This document shows, piece after piece, positions 17,962 to 25,126 of a stretch of DNA of 64,000 nucleotides. Made by a program: the position numbers and the translations under genes. Below the pieces are notes generated by a model that saw only the letters and a program-made list of their open reading frames with translations, was not told where the DNA came from and ran no database searches. The stretch's first letter is position 1. Every line of letters begins with the position of its first letter. This stretch comes from Formosa algae. Its GTDB lineage: Bacteria; Bacteroidota; Bacteroidia; Flavobacteriales; Flavobacteriaceae. The DNA lies in contig NZ_LMAK01000045.1 in assembly GCF_001439665.1 (NCBI RefSeq), forward strand, positions 98,635 to 162,634, given 5' to 3'.

Positions 17962-18998
17962 TTTAACTTGGTAAGTGCGGTGATTAGCGTTTTATTTTCT
18001 GAAGGTGTTCCTACGGTTAAGCGTAAACAGTTTTCGCATAACGGTTGGGTGGTTCGGTTTCTTATTACAATACCTTCTTGAATTAATTGATTATAACGTG
18101 CTGTAGCGTCGTCTACTTTAACGAGTACGAAATTAGTATCCGACGGATATATTTTTTCAATGTAAGCAATAGATTTTAATTCCGATAGCAATTTACTACG
18201 CTCAATTAAAATGGAATCTATTTCGTCGCTAACAACTTCTGTTTGTTTTAATAATTCTACAGCTTTGTTTTGCGTTAACACGTTGATATTATACGGTGGT
18301 TTTATGGTATTTAAAACTGAAATAATTGTTTCTGATGCATAACAAATTCCCAATCTTAATCCTGCCATACCATAGGCTTTAGATAAGGTTTGCGTGATGA
18401 CTAAGTTTGGAAATTCTTCTAAACGATGTAACCAACTGTCTTGTGTAGAAAAATCGATATACGCTTCATCTATCACAACAATACCTTCAAATTTCTTTAA
18501 TAGTGTTTCAACTTCATTATCATTAAAACTATTCCCAGAAGGATTATTCGGGGAACATAAAAATAGAATCTTACTATGTGCATCTGCGACATTCAAAATC
18601 TGATCGACCTCCGGTTGAAAAGACTCAGAAAGCAATACCTTTTTAATGGCTACTGCATTTAAATTCGCCAATACTTCATACATACCGTATGTTGGTGGCA
18701 AGATTATGATGTTGTCTTGGTTAGGCTCACAAAATGCACGAACTAATAAATCTAAAACTTCATCGCTCCCATTTCCTAATAAGATTTGAGATTTCGACAC
18801 GCCTTTAATATCTGCTAAAATGTCTTTTACAGCATTCTGATGCGGATCTGGATAACGATTTATTCCGTTTTCAAAAGGATTCTCGTTAGCATCTAAAAAC
18901 ACCATATTACTGGTTTCTTCTTGAAATTCGTCGCGTGCAGACGAATACGCTTTTAGTGCTTTTATGGACGGTCTTAAAAGATCTTGTACAGTCGCCAT
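17958..18998 (-). CDS. hisC: Histidinol-phosphate aminotransferase
   Basis: A 346-residue fold-type I PLP enzyme. The PLP lysine is in [17 protein letters not shown], the conserved ANENPFENG motif is near residue 38, and the phosphate-binding arginine is near the C terminus (LRLTVGTP). It transaminates imidazole acetol phosphate to histidinol phosphate, step 7. It overlaps hisD by 1 bp and hisB by 4 bp. Confidence 0.96.
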   Translation of the reverse strand: MATVQDLLRPSIKALKAYSSARDEFQEETSNMVFLDANENPFENGINRYPDPHQNAVKDILADIKGVSKSQILLGNGSDEVLDLLVRAFCEPNQDNIIILPPTYGMYEVLANLNAVAIKKVLLSESFQPEVDQILNVADAHSKILFLCSPNNPSGNSFNDNEVETLLKKFEGIVVIDEAYIDFSTQDSWLHRLEEFPNLVITQTLSKAYGMAGLRLGICYASETIISVLNTIKPPYNINVLTQNKAVELLKQTEVVSDEIDSILIERSKLLSELKSIAYIEKIYPSDTNFVLVKVDDATARYNQLIQEGIVIRNRTTQPLCENCLRLTVGTPSENKTLITALTKLK

Positions 18999-20287
18999 TA
19001 GTTTTTATTTAAATCGTTTAATCGTAAAGTAACCGCATTTTTGTGCGCTTCTAAACCTTCGGCTGCTGCCATTTTTTCTATAATCGGACCTAAATCTAAT
19101 AAGCCTTTATCTGTTATTTTCTGAAATGTGATACTCTTTAAAAAACTATCTAAATTTACACCAGAATACGAACGACTAAATCCATTTGTTGGTAAGGTAT
19201 GATTGGTTCCTGAGGCATAATCGCCTGCACTTTCAGGTGTATAATTCCCAATAAAAACAGAACCTGCATTACGTATACCATTTACAAAAAGGGCTTCATT
19301 CTTAGCGCATATAATAAAGTGTTCTGGTGCGTATTCATTAATTAATTCTAAAGCAATATCATCGTTTTCAACTAAAATCAACTTAGAATTAGCAATGGCT
19401 TTTTTAGCGATTTCTTGTCGTGGTAATTGTTCTATTTGAACATCTACAGCTTTTAAAACATCATTAATCATGGTTTTAGAAGTCGATACTAAAATCACCT
19501 GACTATCGGCACCGTGTTCTGCTTGGCTTAATAAATCTGAAGCCACGAAAGCAGCATTTGCAGTATCGTCTGCGACCACTAACAATTCACTTGGTCCAGC
19601 TGGCATATCAATAGCCACGCCGTGTTTAGTCGCCAATTGTTTGGCTACGGTTACAAACTGATTTCCTGGTCCGAAAATTTTATAAACTTGTGGAATATTT
19701 TCAGTTCCGAACGTTAATCCAGCAATAGCCTGAATCCCGCCTACTTTTATAATTTTTGAAACCCCACATAAATCTGCAGCAAATAAAATTTCGTTAGCAA
19801 TTTTGCCAGATGCGTTTGGTGGTGAACATAACACGATTTCTTTGCAACCTGCAATTTTTGCTGGAATAGCTAACATTAAAACCGTAGAAAACAACGGTGC
19901 AGTTCCTCCTGGAATATATAATCCTATTTTTTCAATAGCACGTTTTTCTTGCCAGCAATGAACACCAGGCATGGTTTCAACTTCAACTTTAGTTGTTTTT
20001 TGAGCCGAGTGAAAGCGTTCAATATTTTTATATGCAGTTGTAATGGCTATTTTTAAGTCTTCTGAAACTTGTGCAATAGCTGCTTCAATTTCTTCTGCAC
20101 TCACTAAATTATTTTCTAAAGTAACGCCATCGAAACGCGAAGTATATTTTGCTATTGCCTCATCCCCAATACATTTTACGTCATTGAAAATTTGAGTCAC
20201 CGTATCTTCAATATCATTTACGGTTTGCGTTGGGCGCTGCAGTATATCTGACCAATCTGATTTATTGGGATTTTCAATAATATTCAT
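18998..20287 (-). CDS. hisD: Histidinol dehydrogenase
   Basis: A 429-residue zinc enzyme of standard length. The conserved segments are YIPGGTAPLFSTVLMLAIPA, GPGNQFVTVAKQ, DMPAGPSELLVVAD and SQAEHGADSQ, followed by the catalytic APEHF motif. It oxidises histidinol to histidine in two NAD+-dependent steps. It is the second gene of the operon, 14 bp after hisG. Confidence 0.97.
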   Translation of the reverse strand: MNIIENPNKSDWSDILQRPTQTVNDIEDTVTQIFNDVKCIGDEAIAKYTSRFDGVTLENNLVSAEEIEAAIAQVSEDLKIAITTAYKNIERFHSAQKTTKVEVETMPGVHCWQEKRAIEKIGLYIPGGTAPLFSTVLMLAIPAKIAGCKEIVLCSPPNASGKIANEILFAADLCGVSKIIKVGGIQAIAGLTFGTENIPQVYKIFGPGNQFVTVAKQLATKHGVAIDMPAGPSELLVVADDTANAAFVASDLLSQAEHGADSQVILVSTSKTMINDVLKAVDVQIEQLPRQEIAKKAIANSKLILVENDDIALELINEYAPEHFIICAKNEALFVNGIRNAGSVFIGNYTPESAGDYASGTNHTLPTNGFSRSYSGVNLDSFLKSITFQKITDKGLLDLGPIIEKMAAAEGLEAHKNAVTLRLNDLNKN

Positions 20288-20301
20288 CTTGTATGTTTTA
20301 A

Positions 20302-21159
20302 TTATAACACCATATTATCTATAGGACAAACTAGGATACCTTCTGCTCCATGCGCTTTTAATTCGTCTATAATTTCCCAAAATTTATTTTTGTCGATTAC
20401 AGTATGTACAGAGCTCCATCCTTCTTGTGCTAAAGGTAATACTGTTGGACTTTTCATACCTGGTAAAATGGTAATAATTTCTTCTAATTTATCATTTGGT
20501 GCATTTAGCAATACATATTTAGAACGTCGTCCTTTTAAAACAGAATCTATTCTAAATTTTATAGTATTTAAAATGGCTAATTTTTCTTCGGTAATTAAAG
20601 GTGAAGATGCTAAAACAGCTTCAGATTTAAGTAAAACCTCTACTTCTTTTAATCCGTTTTTAAATAATGTACTTCCGCTAGATACAATATCAACAATGGC
20701 GTCTGCAAGTCCAATATTTGGAGCAATCTCTACAGAACCGTTAATAATGTGTAACTGAGCATTTACATTGTTTTTATCTAAAAACTGTTGTACGGTATTT
20801 GGGTAAGATGTAGCAATACGCTTACCATCTAAGTCCTGCATACTAGTGTATTTAGCCGATTTTGGAACAGCTATAGATACTTTACAAGACGAGAAACCAA
20901 GTTTCTGAACAATTTGAATGTCTCCGCCTTTTTCAATCAAAACATTCTCTCCAATAATCGCGGCATCTACTACACCATCTTTTAAATACTGTGGAATATC
21001 GCCGTTACGTAAATAAAATACTTCTACTGGAAAGTTTTTTGCTGATGCTTTTAATTGTTCTTTTCCATTATCTATAGAAATACCTATGTCTTTAAGGATT
21101 TGCATAGATTCGTCGTAAAGTCGACCTGATTTTTGAACTGCAATTTTTAGTTTACTCAT
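20302..21159 (-). CDS. hisG: ATP phosphoribosyltransferase, long form
   Basis: A 285-residue HisG of the long type: two catalytic domains (about 1-205) with DAAIIGENVLIEKGG and DIVSSGSTLFKNGLKEVE, then a C-terminal regulatory domain (from about 210) that binds histidine for feedback inhibition. It therefore needs no HisZ partner. It catalyses the first committed step, ATP plus PRPP to phosphoribosyl-ATP. It is the first enzyme gene of the operon, preceded by the leader peptide and attenuator at 21196-21327. Confidence 0.97.
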   Translation of the reverse strand: MSKLKIAVQKSGRLYDESMQILKDIGISIDNGKEQLKASAKNFPVEVFYLRNGDIPQYLKDGVVDAAIIGENVLIEKGGDIQIVQKLGFSSCKVSIAVPKSAKYTSMQDLDGKRIATSYPNTVQQFLDKNNVNAQLHIINGSVEIAPNIGLADAIVDIVSSGSTLFKNGLKEVEVLLKSEAVLASSPLITEEKLAILNTIKFRIDSVLKGRRSKYVLLNAPNDKLEEIITILPGMKSPTVLPLAQEGWSSVHTVIDKNKFWEIIDELKAHGAEGILVCPIDNMVL

Positions 21160-21195
21160 TTTGTTATTTAATATGTTCGAGTAAAATCATTCGGA

Positions 21196-21234
21196 GAAAA
21201 ATAAAACCCCATCTGATTAACTCAAACGGGGTTT
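21196..21234 (-). terminator. his operon attenuator (intrinsic terminator in the leader)
   Basis: On the minus strand AAACCCC and GGGGTTT form a stem around a 17-nt loop, followed by TTTTATTTTT. It lies 45 nt after the leader-peptide stop and 36 nt before hisG, the right place for transcription attenuation. The loop sequence GTTTGAGT can pair with ACTTAAAC around the leader stop codon. Confidence 0.8.
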
Positions 21235-21248
21235 AAAAATATATTATT

Positions 21249-21327
21249 ATGAAATTTATTCAATACACTTTCTGCTCGTTTAAGTACAAGTATGAAAATG
21301 ATGATGATGTAATTGAATAAAGTTCAT
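21249..21327 (-). promoter_or_regulatory. Long leader hairpin enclosing the His codons
   Basis: In the leader RNA the first 20 nt of the leader ORF (21327-21308) are complementary to 21267-21249: about 18 of 19 positions pair, with one mismatch and one bulge. The stem holds the start codon, and the His codons lie in the loop. A ribosome stalled on them would keep the stem open. Confidence 0.65.
21280..21327 (-). CDS. hisL: his operon leader peptide
   Basis: A 15-codon ORF encodes MNFIQLHHHHFHTCT and ends in TAA. Five of its 15 codons are histidine, four of them consecutive. It starts 168 bp upstream of hisG and is followed by an intrinsic terminator, so ribosome stalling on His codons is the expected sensor of charged tRNA-His. 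A low-histidine stall should favour read-through into hisG. The composition and position make chance very unlikely. Confidence 0.88.
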   Translation of the reverse strand: MNFIQLHHHHFHTCT

Positions 21328-21348
21328 GGCTTTGTTTTTTGTTCTTTA

Positions 21349-21380
21349 CAAATATTCAGAAATTTAAAACACTTATGCAA
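21349..21380 (-). promoter_or_regulatory. Candidate promoter of the his operon
   Basis: On the minus strand a TTG element and AATATTTG (one mismatch to TAnnTTTG) are 21 bp apart. The -7 box is 22 bp upstream of the leader-peptide ATG. Confidence 0.45.
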
Positions 21381-21406
21381 GTTTTAAACTAAAAAATATT
21401 AATTTA

Positions 21407-22222
21407 TTATTGATTTCCAAGAATGATAGGCATTCCGCTTTTTCCAGAACCAATAACAATTACTTTAGAATTTGGAGATTCAGATAATTTAACTGTAGCT
21501 TCTATGCCTTTATCTTGTAAAATTTTATCGTTTAAAGACTCACTTAAAATTCTATTCGCATCAGCTTTACCTTGTGCTTCAATAATTTGTTTTTGAGCTT
21601 CTTTTTGCGCTGTAACTAATCTAAACTCATATTCTAAAGATTCTTGCTCTTGCTTTAATTTACGCTCAATAGCATCTTTAATTGTTGAAGGCAATGTGAC
21701 GTCTCTAACTAAAATCTGATTTAATTGAATGTATTGATCATCTACAATATTCTTTGTTTCGTCAAAAATTTCTTGCTGAATGGCATCACGCTTACTAGAA
21801 TACAATTGCTCAGGTGTATAACGCCCTACTACACTTCTCGCTGCCGAACGAATGGCAGGAAGTAAAATACGTTCTATATACATTTCACTTTTTTCTTGAT
21901 GCAATTTTCCTAAGTTTTCGAATTGTGGTTGAAACCAAGCTGAAGCCTCTAATTTAATATCTAATCCGTTTGAAGAAAGCACATTCATTTTCTCGTAAAT
22001 CTCTTGTTGTCTTACTTCGTAGACAAAAACTTTATTCCAAGGTGCTACAATGTGAAATCCTTCTCCCAAAGCTGGCTCATCTGTAACAACTCCATCATCA
22101 AATGTTTTATAAAGCACGCCAGCTTCCCCAGAATTAATGGTCACTGCCGACTTAGAAATTAAAATAATTATTGCTATGATAGCAACAACAAAGGGTAATG
22201 CAATTTTAGGTAATTTGTCCAT
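21407..22222 (-). CDS. Prohibitin-like SPFH domain membrane protein
   Basis: A 271-residue protein with one N-terminal membrane segment (about 8-24) and an SPFH/band-7 domain (about 25-215): INSGEAGVLYKTF, GFHIVAPWNKVFVYEVRQQE and ILLPAIRSAARSVVGRYTPEQL. A coiled-coil stretch (LKQEQESLEYEFRLVTAQKE) follows. SPFH proteins form large membrane rings that organise membrane domains and proteases such as FtsH. It is the last gene of a three-gene unit with a VWA membrane protein and fabG. Which partner it serves here is unknown. Confidence 0.88.
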   Translation of the reverse strand: MDKLPKIALPFVVAIIAIIILISKSAVTINSGEAGVLYKTFDDGVVTDEPALGEGFHIVAPWNKVFVYEVRQQEIYEKMNVLSSNGLDIKLEASAWFQPQFENLGKLHQEKSEMYIERILLPAIRSAARSVVGRYTPEQLYSSKRDAIQQEIFDETKNIVDDQYIQLNQILVRDVTLPSTIKDAIERKLKQEQESLEYEFRLVTAQKEAQKQIIEAQGKADANRILSESLNDKILQDKGIEATVKLSESPNSKVIVIGSGKSGMPIILGNQ

Positions 22223-22232
22223 TATTTATATA

Positions 22233-24260
22233 TTAAGTTAATCCGTTATATTTTCTTAAAAACCATTCTAAAGATAAGCAGAAAACTATGATTCCTAGCA
22301 CATATTTCCAGTCTATTAATCCCTGTGTTGTCTTTGTGCTTTTTTGAATCGTCACATATTTTTTATTAGCGATTAAATCATTAAACATATTATCGTAATT
22401 CGCTATAAAATAAGATGTTCCAGCCGTTTTACTCGCTAACTGATTTAACTTAGAAACATCTGCATTTAAAAACTGTTGTTCTACATTATATTCCAAAATT
22501 GTAAAGCTTCCAGAACTAGATATTTGCTCTGAGGCTGCACTAACCGTAAACTCGTATTCTCCGGCAGACAAATGACTTAAATCGACTTGATAATTATTGC
22601 TTTTAATTACAAAAGGCAGATTAAAAACATCTCCAGATTCTTTGTTTTTTAAAGCAATTTGAAGAGTTTCTCGATTATCGAACTCGTAATTTTTATTAAA
22701 AAATTGCGCTTTTATAATCACATTATTTACGCCTTCATAAAACGATTCGAAATCTACAACTAATCTGGTTTTACGTTTAGTAGTTGACAAATACTGTACC
22801 AACTTCCCTATAAAATTATCAAATGTGTTAAAGCTTTTGGTATTTAAAAAACTTTGAGCTCTCCATTGCCAAATGTTTTCGCCTAACAAGATCGCTTCTC
22901 GCCTACCTTTAGTTTCAAAAGTGGCTAATAATGGCTGATTTGTGGTTATGTTTCCATACTTTTTATACAGCAAGGTTTCATACGCACTAAAAAAAGTAAG
23001 TTCTCCAAAAGCCGATTGTAAAGGCGGAAACGATTCAAAATCTAAATCGTCTACTATAAATGTAGAATAATTAGTATTAAATACACCTTGATACATTTCT
23101 GTTTGCGAAGTAATATCGTGTTCATATATATCTGATTGATCATTTAGAAAAAACCAATCGGTTTGCGTTCCAGAAATGATAAACGTATTCTTGTTCTCAG
23201 CTTTTATATCATCGAAAATAAATTTAAACTGATTATCCGGCTGATACAATATAACCAAGTTAAAATCATTAAGTTTAGATTGAATTTCGTTTGGTTTTAA
23301 AATGGTAACTGCTCGTTGCTCATTACTTTCAATACTCTTTTTTAACGTTCCTAAATCTGGATGAAAGAAACTAGAAACTATCGCAATATTCATTTTTTCG
23401 TCAATCACTTCAACAGCAAAATTCTTAGCATTATTTACCTTATTCTTTTCTGAATCTAGAGGTTGTATTTGCGCCTTATAAGCAGATAGGCCCACTTGAT
23501 TTGCAGGTAATGTAAATTGTAATACTTCTGAAGTGTGATTTGCAGTAAACGTAATATTTTTACTGTATACCGTTTGGTTCTTAGAGGTAACTGTAAATGT
23601 AGAGGTAACAGTTTCTTTTCCATTGAAAACGACAATCGTTTCTACAGGAAATTTATTCTTTAAATAGGCATATTTATTCACGTTTAGTTGCCTAATACTT
23701 AAATCTAAATATGTTGTAGTGTCTCCTAAAATAATAGGATAAACGGGCTGATTATAAGTAGAATATTCATAATCGTTACCAAAGGTTTGATTTCCATCTG
23801 TGATAAGAATGGTTGGAGCAACATCGTCTTTATAAATATCCTGAAGTGCTTCTAAAGCTGAAGAAATATCGGTTTGTTTTTCAGAGAAAGTTAAAGAATC
23901 TGATGCATTTAAGGTCTTACCAAAACTGTAATACTCTATATTAAATTTATCGTTTAGTGCGGCATGCGAGCGAATAGCTTCCACGGTTTGCTCAGCATTT
24001 TTATGTTGTCCTAATTGCGCTACCGAGTTAGAATTATCTACAGCAACTAAAAGTTTTGGCTTTTCTAAGGTTAATTGAAGTTGTTCGAACTTAGGATTAA
24101 TTACCAATAAAAGCACAGAAAAAATGGTAAAAAAACGTAAAAAAGCAAAAAGCATGTACAATTTAGACATGCTTTTTACTTTATATTTATACTGAAATAA
24201 AGCTAATACGAGTGCTACAATTCCAGCAATAATTATATATAATACGGTTTGTGTAGGCAT
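22233..24260 (-). CDS. VWA-domain membrane protein
   Basis: A 675-residue protein with two N-terminal membrane helices (about 5-25 and 35-58) and a C-terminal one (about 650-668). The large region between them should lie in the periplasm. A von Willebrand A-like domain begins at KLLVAVDNSNS, where DNSNS matches the MIDAS DxSxS pattern; TILITDGNQT provides the second metal-site segment. Beyond it are beta-rich domains. It resembles the BatA-like and glutamine-amidotransferase-like membrane proteins of Bacteroidota but lacks an obvious enzyme domain. Gaps of 3 and 10 bp link it to fabG and the SPFH gene. Role unknown. Confidence 0.8.
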   Translation of the reverse strand: MPTQTVLYIIIAGIVALVLALFQYKYKVKSMSKLYMLFAFLRFFTIFSVLLLVINPKFEQLQLTLEKPKLLVAVDNSNSVAQLGQHKNAEQTVEAIRSHAALNDKFNIEYYSFGKTLNASDSLTFSEKQTDISSALEALQDIYKDDVAPTILITDGNQTFGNDYEYSTYNQPVYPIILGDTTTYLDLSIRQLNVNKYAYLKNKFPVETIVVFNGKETVTSTFTVTSKNQTVYSKNITFTANHTSEVLQFTLPANQVGLSAYKAQIQPLDSEKNKVNNAKNFAVEVIDEKMNIAIVSSFFHPDLGTLKKSIESNEQRAVTILKPNEIQSKLNDFNLVILYQPDNQFKFIFDDIKAENKNTFIISGTQTDWFFLNDQSDIYEHDITSQTEMYQGVFNTNYSTFIVDDLDFESFPPLQSAFGELTFFSAYETLLYKKYGNITTNQPLLATFETKGRREAILLGENIWQWRAQSFLNTKSFNTFDNFIGKLVQYLSTTKRKTRLVVDFESFYEGVNNVIIKAQFFNKNYEFDNRETLQIALKNKESGDVFNLPFVIKSNNYQVDLSHLSAGEYEFTVSAASEQISSSGSFTILEYNVEQQFLNADVSKLNQLASKTAGTSYFIANYDNMFNDLIANKKYVTIQKSTKTTQGLIDWKYVLGIIVFCLSLEWFLRKYNGLT

Positions 24261-24263
24261 ATA

Positions 24264-25010
24264 TTAAGTTAACATTCCGCCATCAACATTTAACGTTTGT
24301 CCTGTAACATACGCACTTAAATCGCTTGCTAAGAATACACAAACATTAGCCACATCGTCTGGAGTACCCCCACGTTTTAGTGGAATACCTGCACGCCATC
24401 CTTTCACAGTCTCTTCATCTAATTTTGCAGTCATTTCGGTTTCTATAAAACCTGGAGCAACAACGTTACTTCTAATGTTTCTAGATCCTAATTCTAAAGC
24501 TACAGATTTAGAAAACCCAATGATTCCTGCTTTAGAAGCTGCATAATTGGTTTGACCAGCATTTCCTTTTACTCCCACTACAGAACTCATGTTAATAATA
24601 GAGCCTTTACGTTGTTTAAGCATGGTACGCTGTACTGCTTTAGTCATATTAAATACAGATTTTAGATTCACTTCTATAACCTGATCAAAATCTTCTTCAC
24701 TCATACGCATTAACAAATTATCTTTTGTAATTCCTGCGTTATTTACTAATATATCTATGCTTCCAAACTCTTTTACTACATCTTCTGCTAAGGTTTGAGC
24801 TTCTGCAAAATTGGCAGCATTACTTTGATAACCTTTTGCTTTTATCCCTAAGTCATTTAACTCTGTTTCTAAAGCATTTGCAGCTTCTACAGAAGAACTG
24901 TAAGTGAATGCTACATTTGCACCATGTTGTGCAAAAATTTGTGCAATTCCTTTACCTATTCCACGGCTTGCACCCGTAATAATTGCTGTTTTTCCTTGTA
25001 ATAATTTCAT
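24264..25010 (-). CDS. fabG: 3-oxoacyl-[acyl-carrier-protein] reductase
   Basis: A 248-residue classical SDR of the usual FabG length. TGASRGIG is at 12-19, NNAG is near 90, the catalytic Ser is in NMSSVVG, and YAASKAGIIGFSKS holds the catalytic Tyr and Lys. The FabG-typical C terminus is VTGQTLNVDGGM. It reduces 3-oxoacyl-ACP with NADPH in fatty acid elongation. It is first in a unit with the VWA and SPFH genes, downstream of an exact TATCTTTG -7 box. Confidence 0.93.
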   Translation of the reverse strand: MKLLQGKTAIITGASRGIGKGIAQIFAQHGANVAFTYSSSVEAANALETELNDLGIKAKGYQSNAANFAEAQTLAEDVVKEFGSIDILVNNAGITKDNLLMRMSEEDFDQVIEVNLKSVFNMTKAVQRTMLKQRKGSIINMSSVVGVKGNAGQTNYAASKAGIIGFSKSVALELGSRNIRSNVVAPGFIETEMTAKLDEETVKGWRAGIPLKRGGTPDDVANVCVFLASDLSAYVTGQTLNVDGGMLT

Positions 25011-25037
25011 GTATAGTTAAATAAAATTTATGAAAAT

Positions 25038-25045
25038 CAAAGATA
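25038..25045 (-). promoter_or_regulatory. Promoter -7 box (TATCTTTG) of the fabG unit
   Basis: An exact TAnnTTTG match on the minus strand, 27 bp upstream of the fabG ATG. Confidence 0.55.
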
Positions 25046-25070
25046 CTAATTCAAATTTTGACAGTATAAA

Positions 25071-25098
25071 AAAACCTCACAAATATTTGTGAGGTTTT
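25071..25098 (-). terminator. Terminator after the M16 peptidase gene
   Basis: A perfect 14-bp inverted repeat (AAAACCTCACAAAT with ATTTGTGAGGTTTT); on the minus strand it is followed by more T residues. Confidence 0.88.
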
Positions 25099-25126
25099 CA
25101 TGTGTTTATAAGATTAAATGAATGCT

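Noticed and set aside
21249..21320. A 23-codon plus-strand ORF over the his leader (MKFIQYTFCSF...)
   Set aside because: It arises because the leader hairpin makes both strands begin with ATGAA-TTTATTCAAT. The His-rich minus-strand ORF and the T-run terminator fit the his operon direction; the plus-strand ORF has neither.
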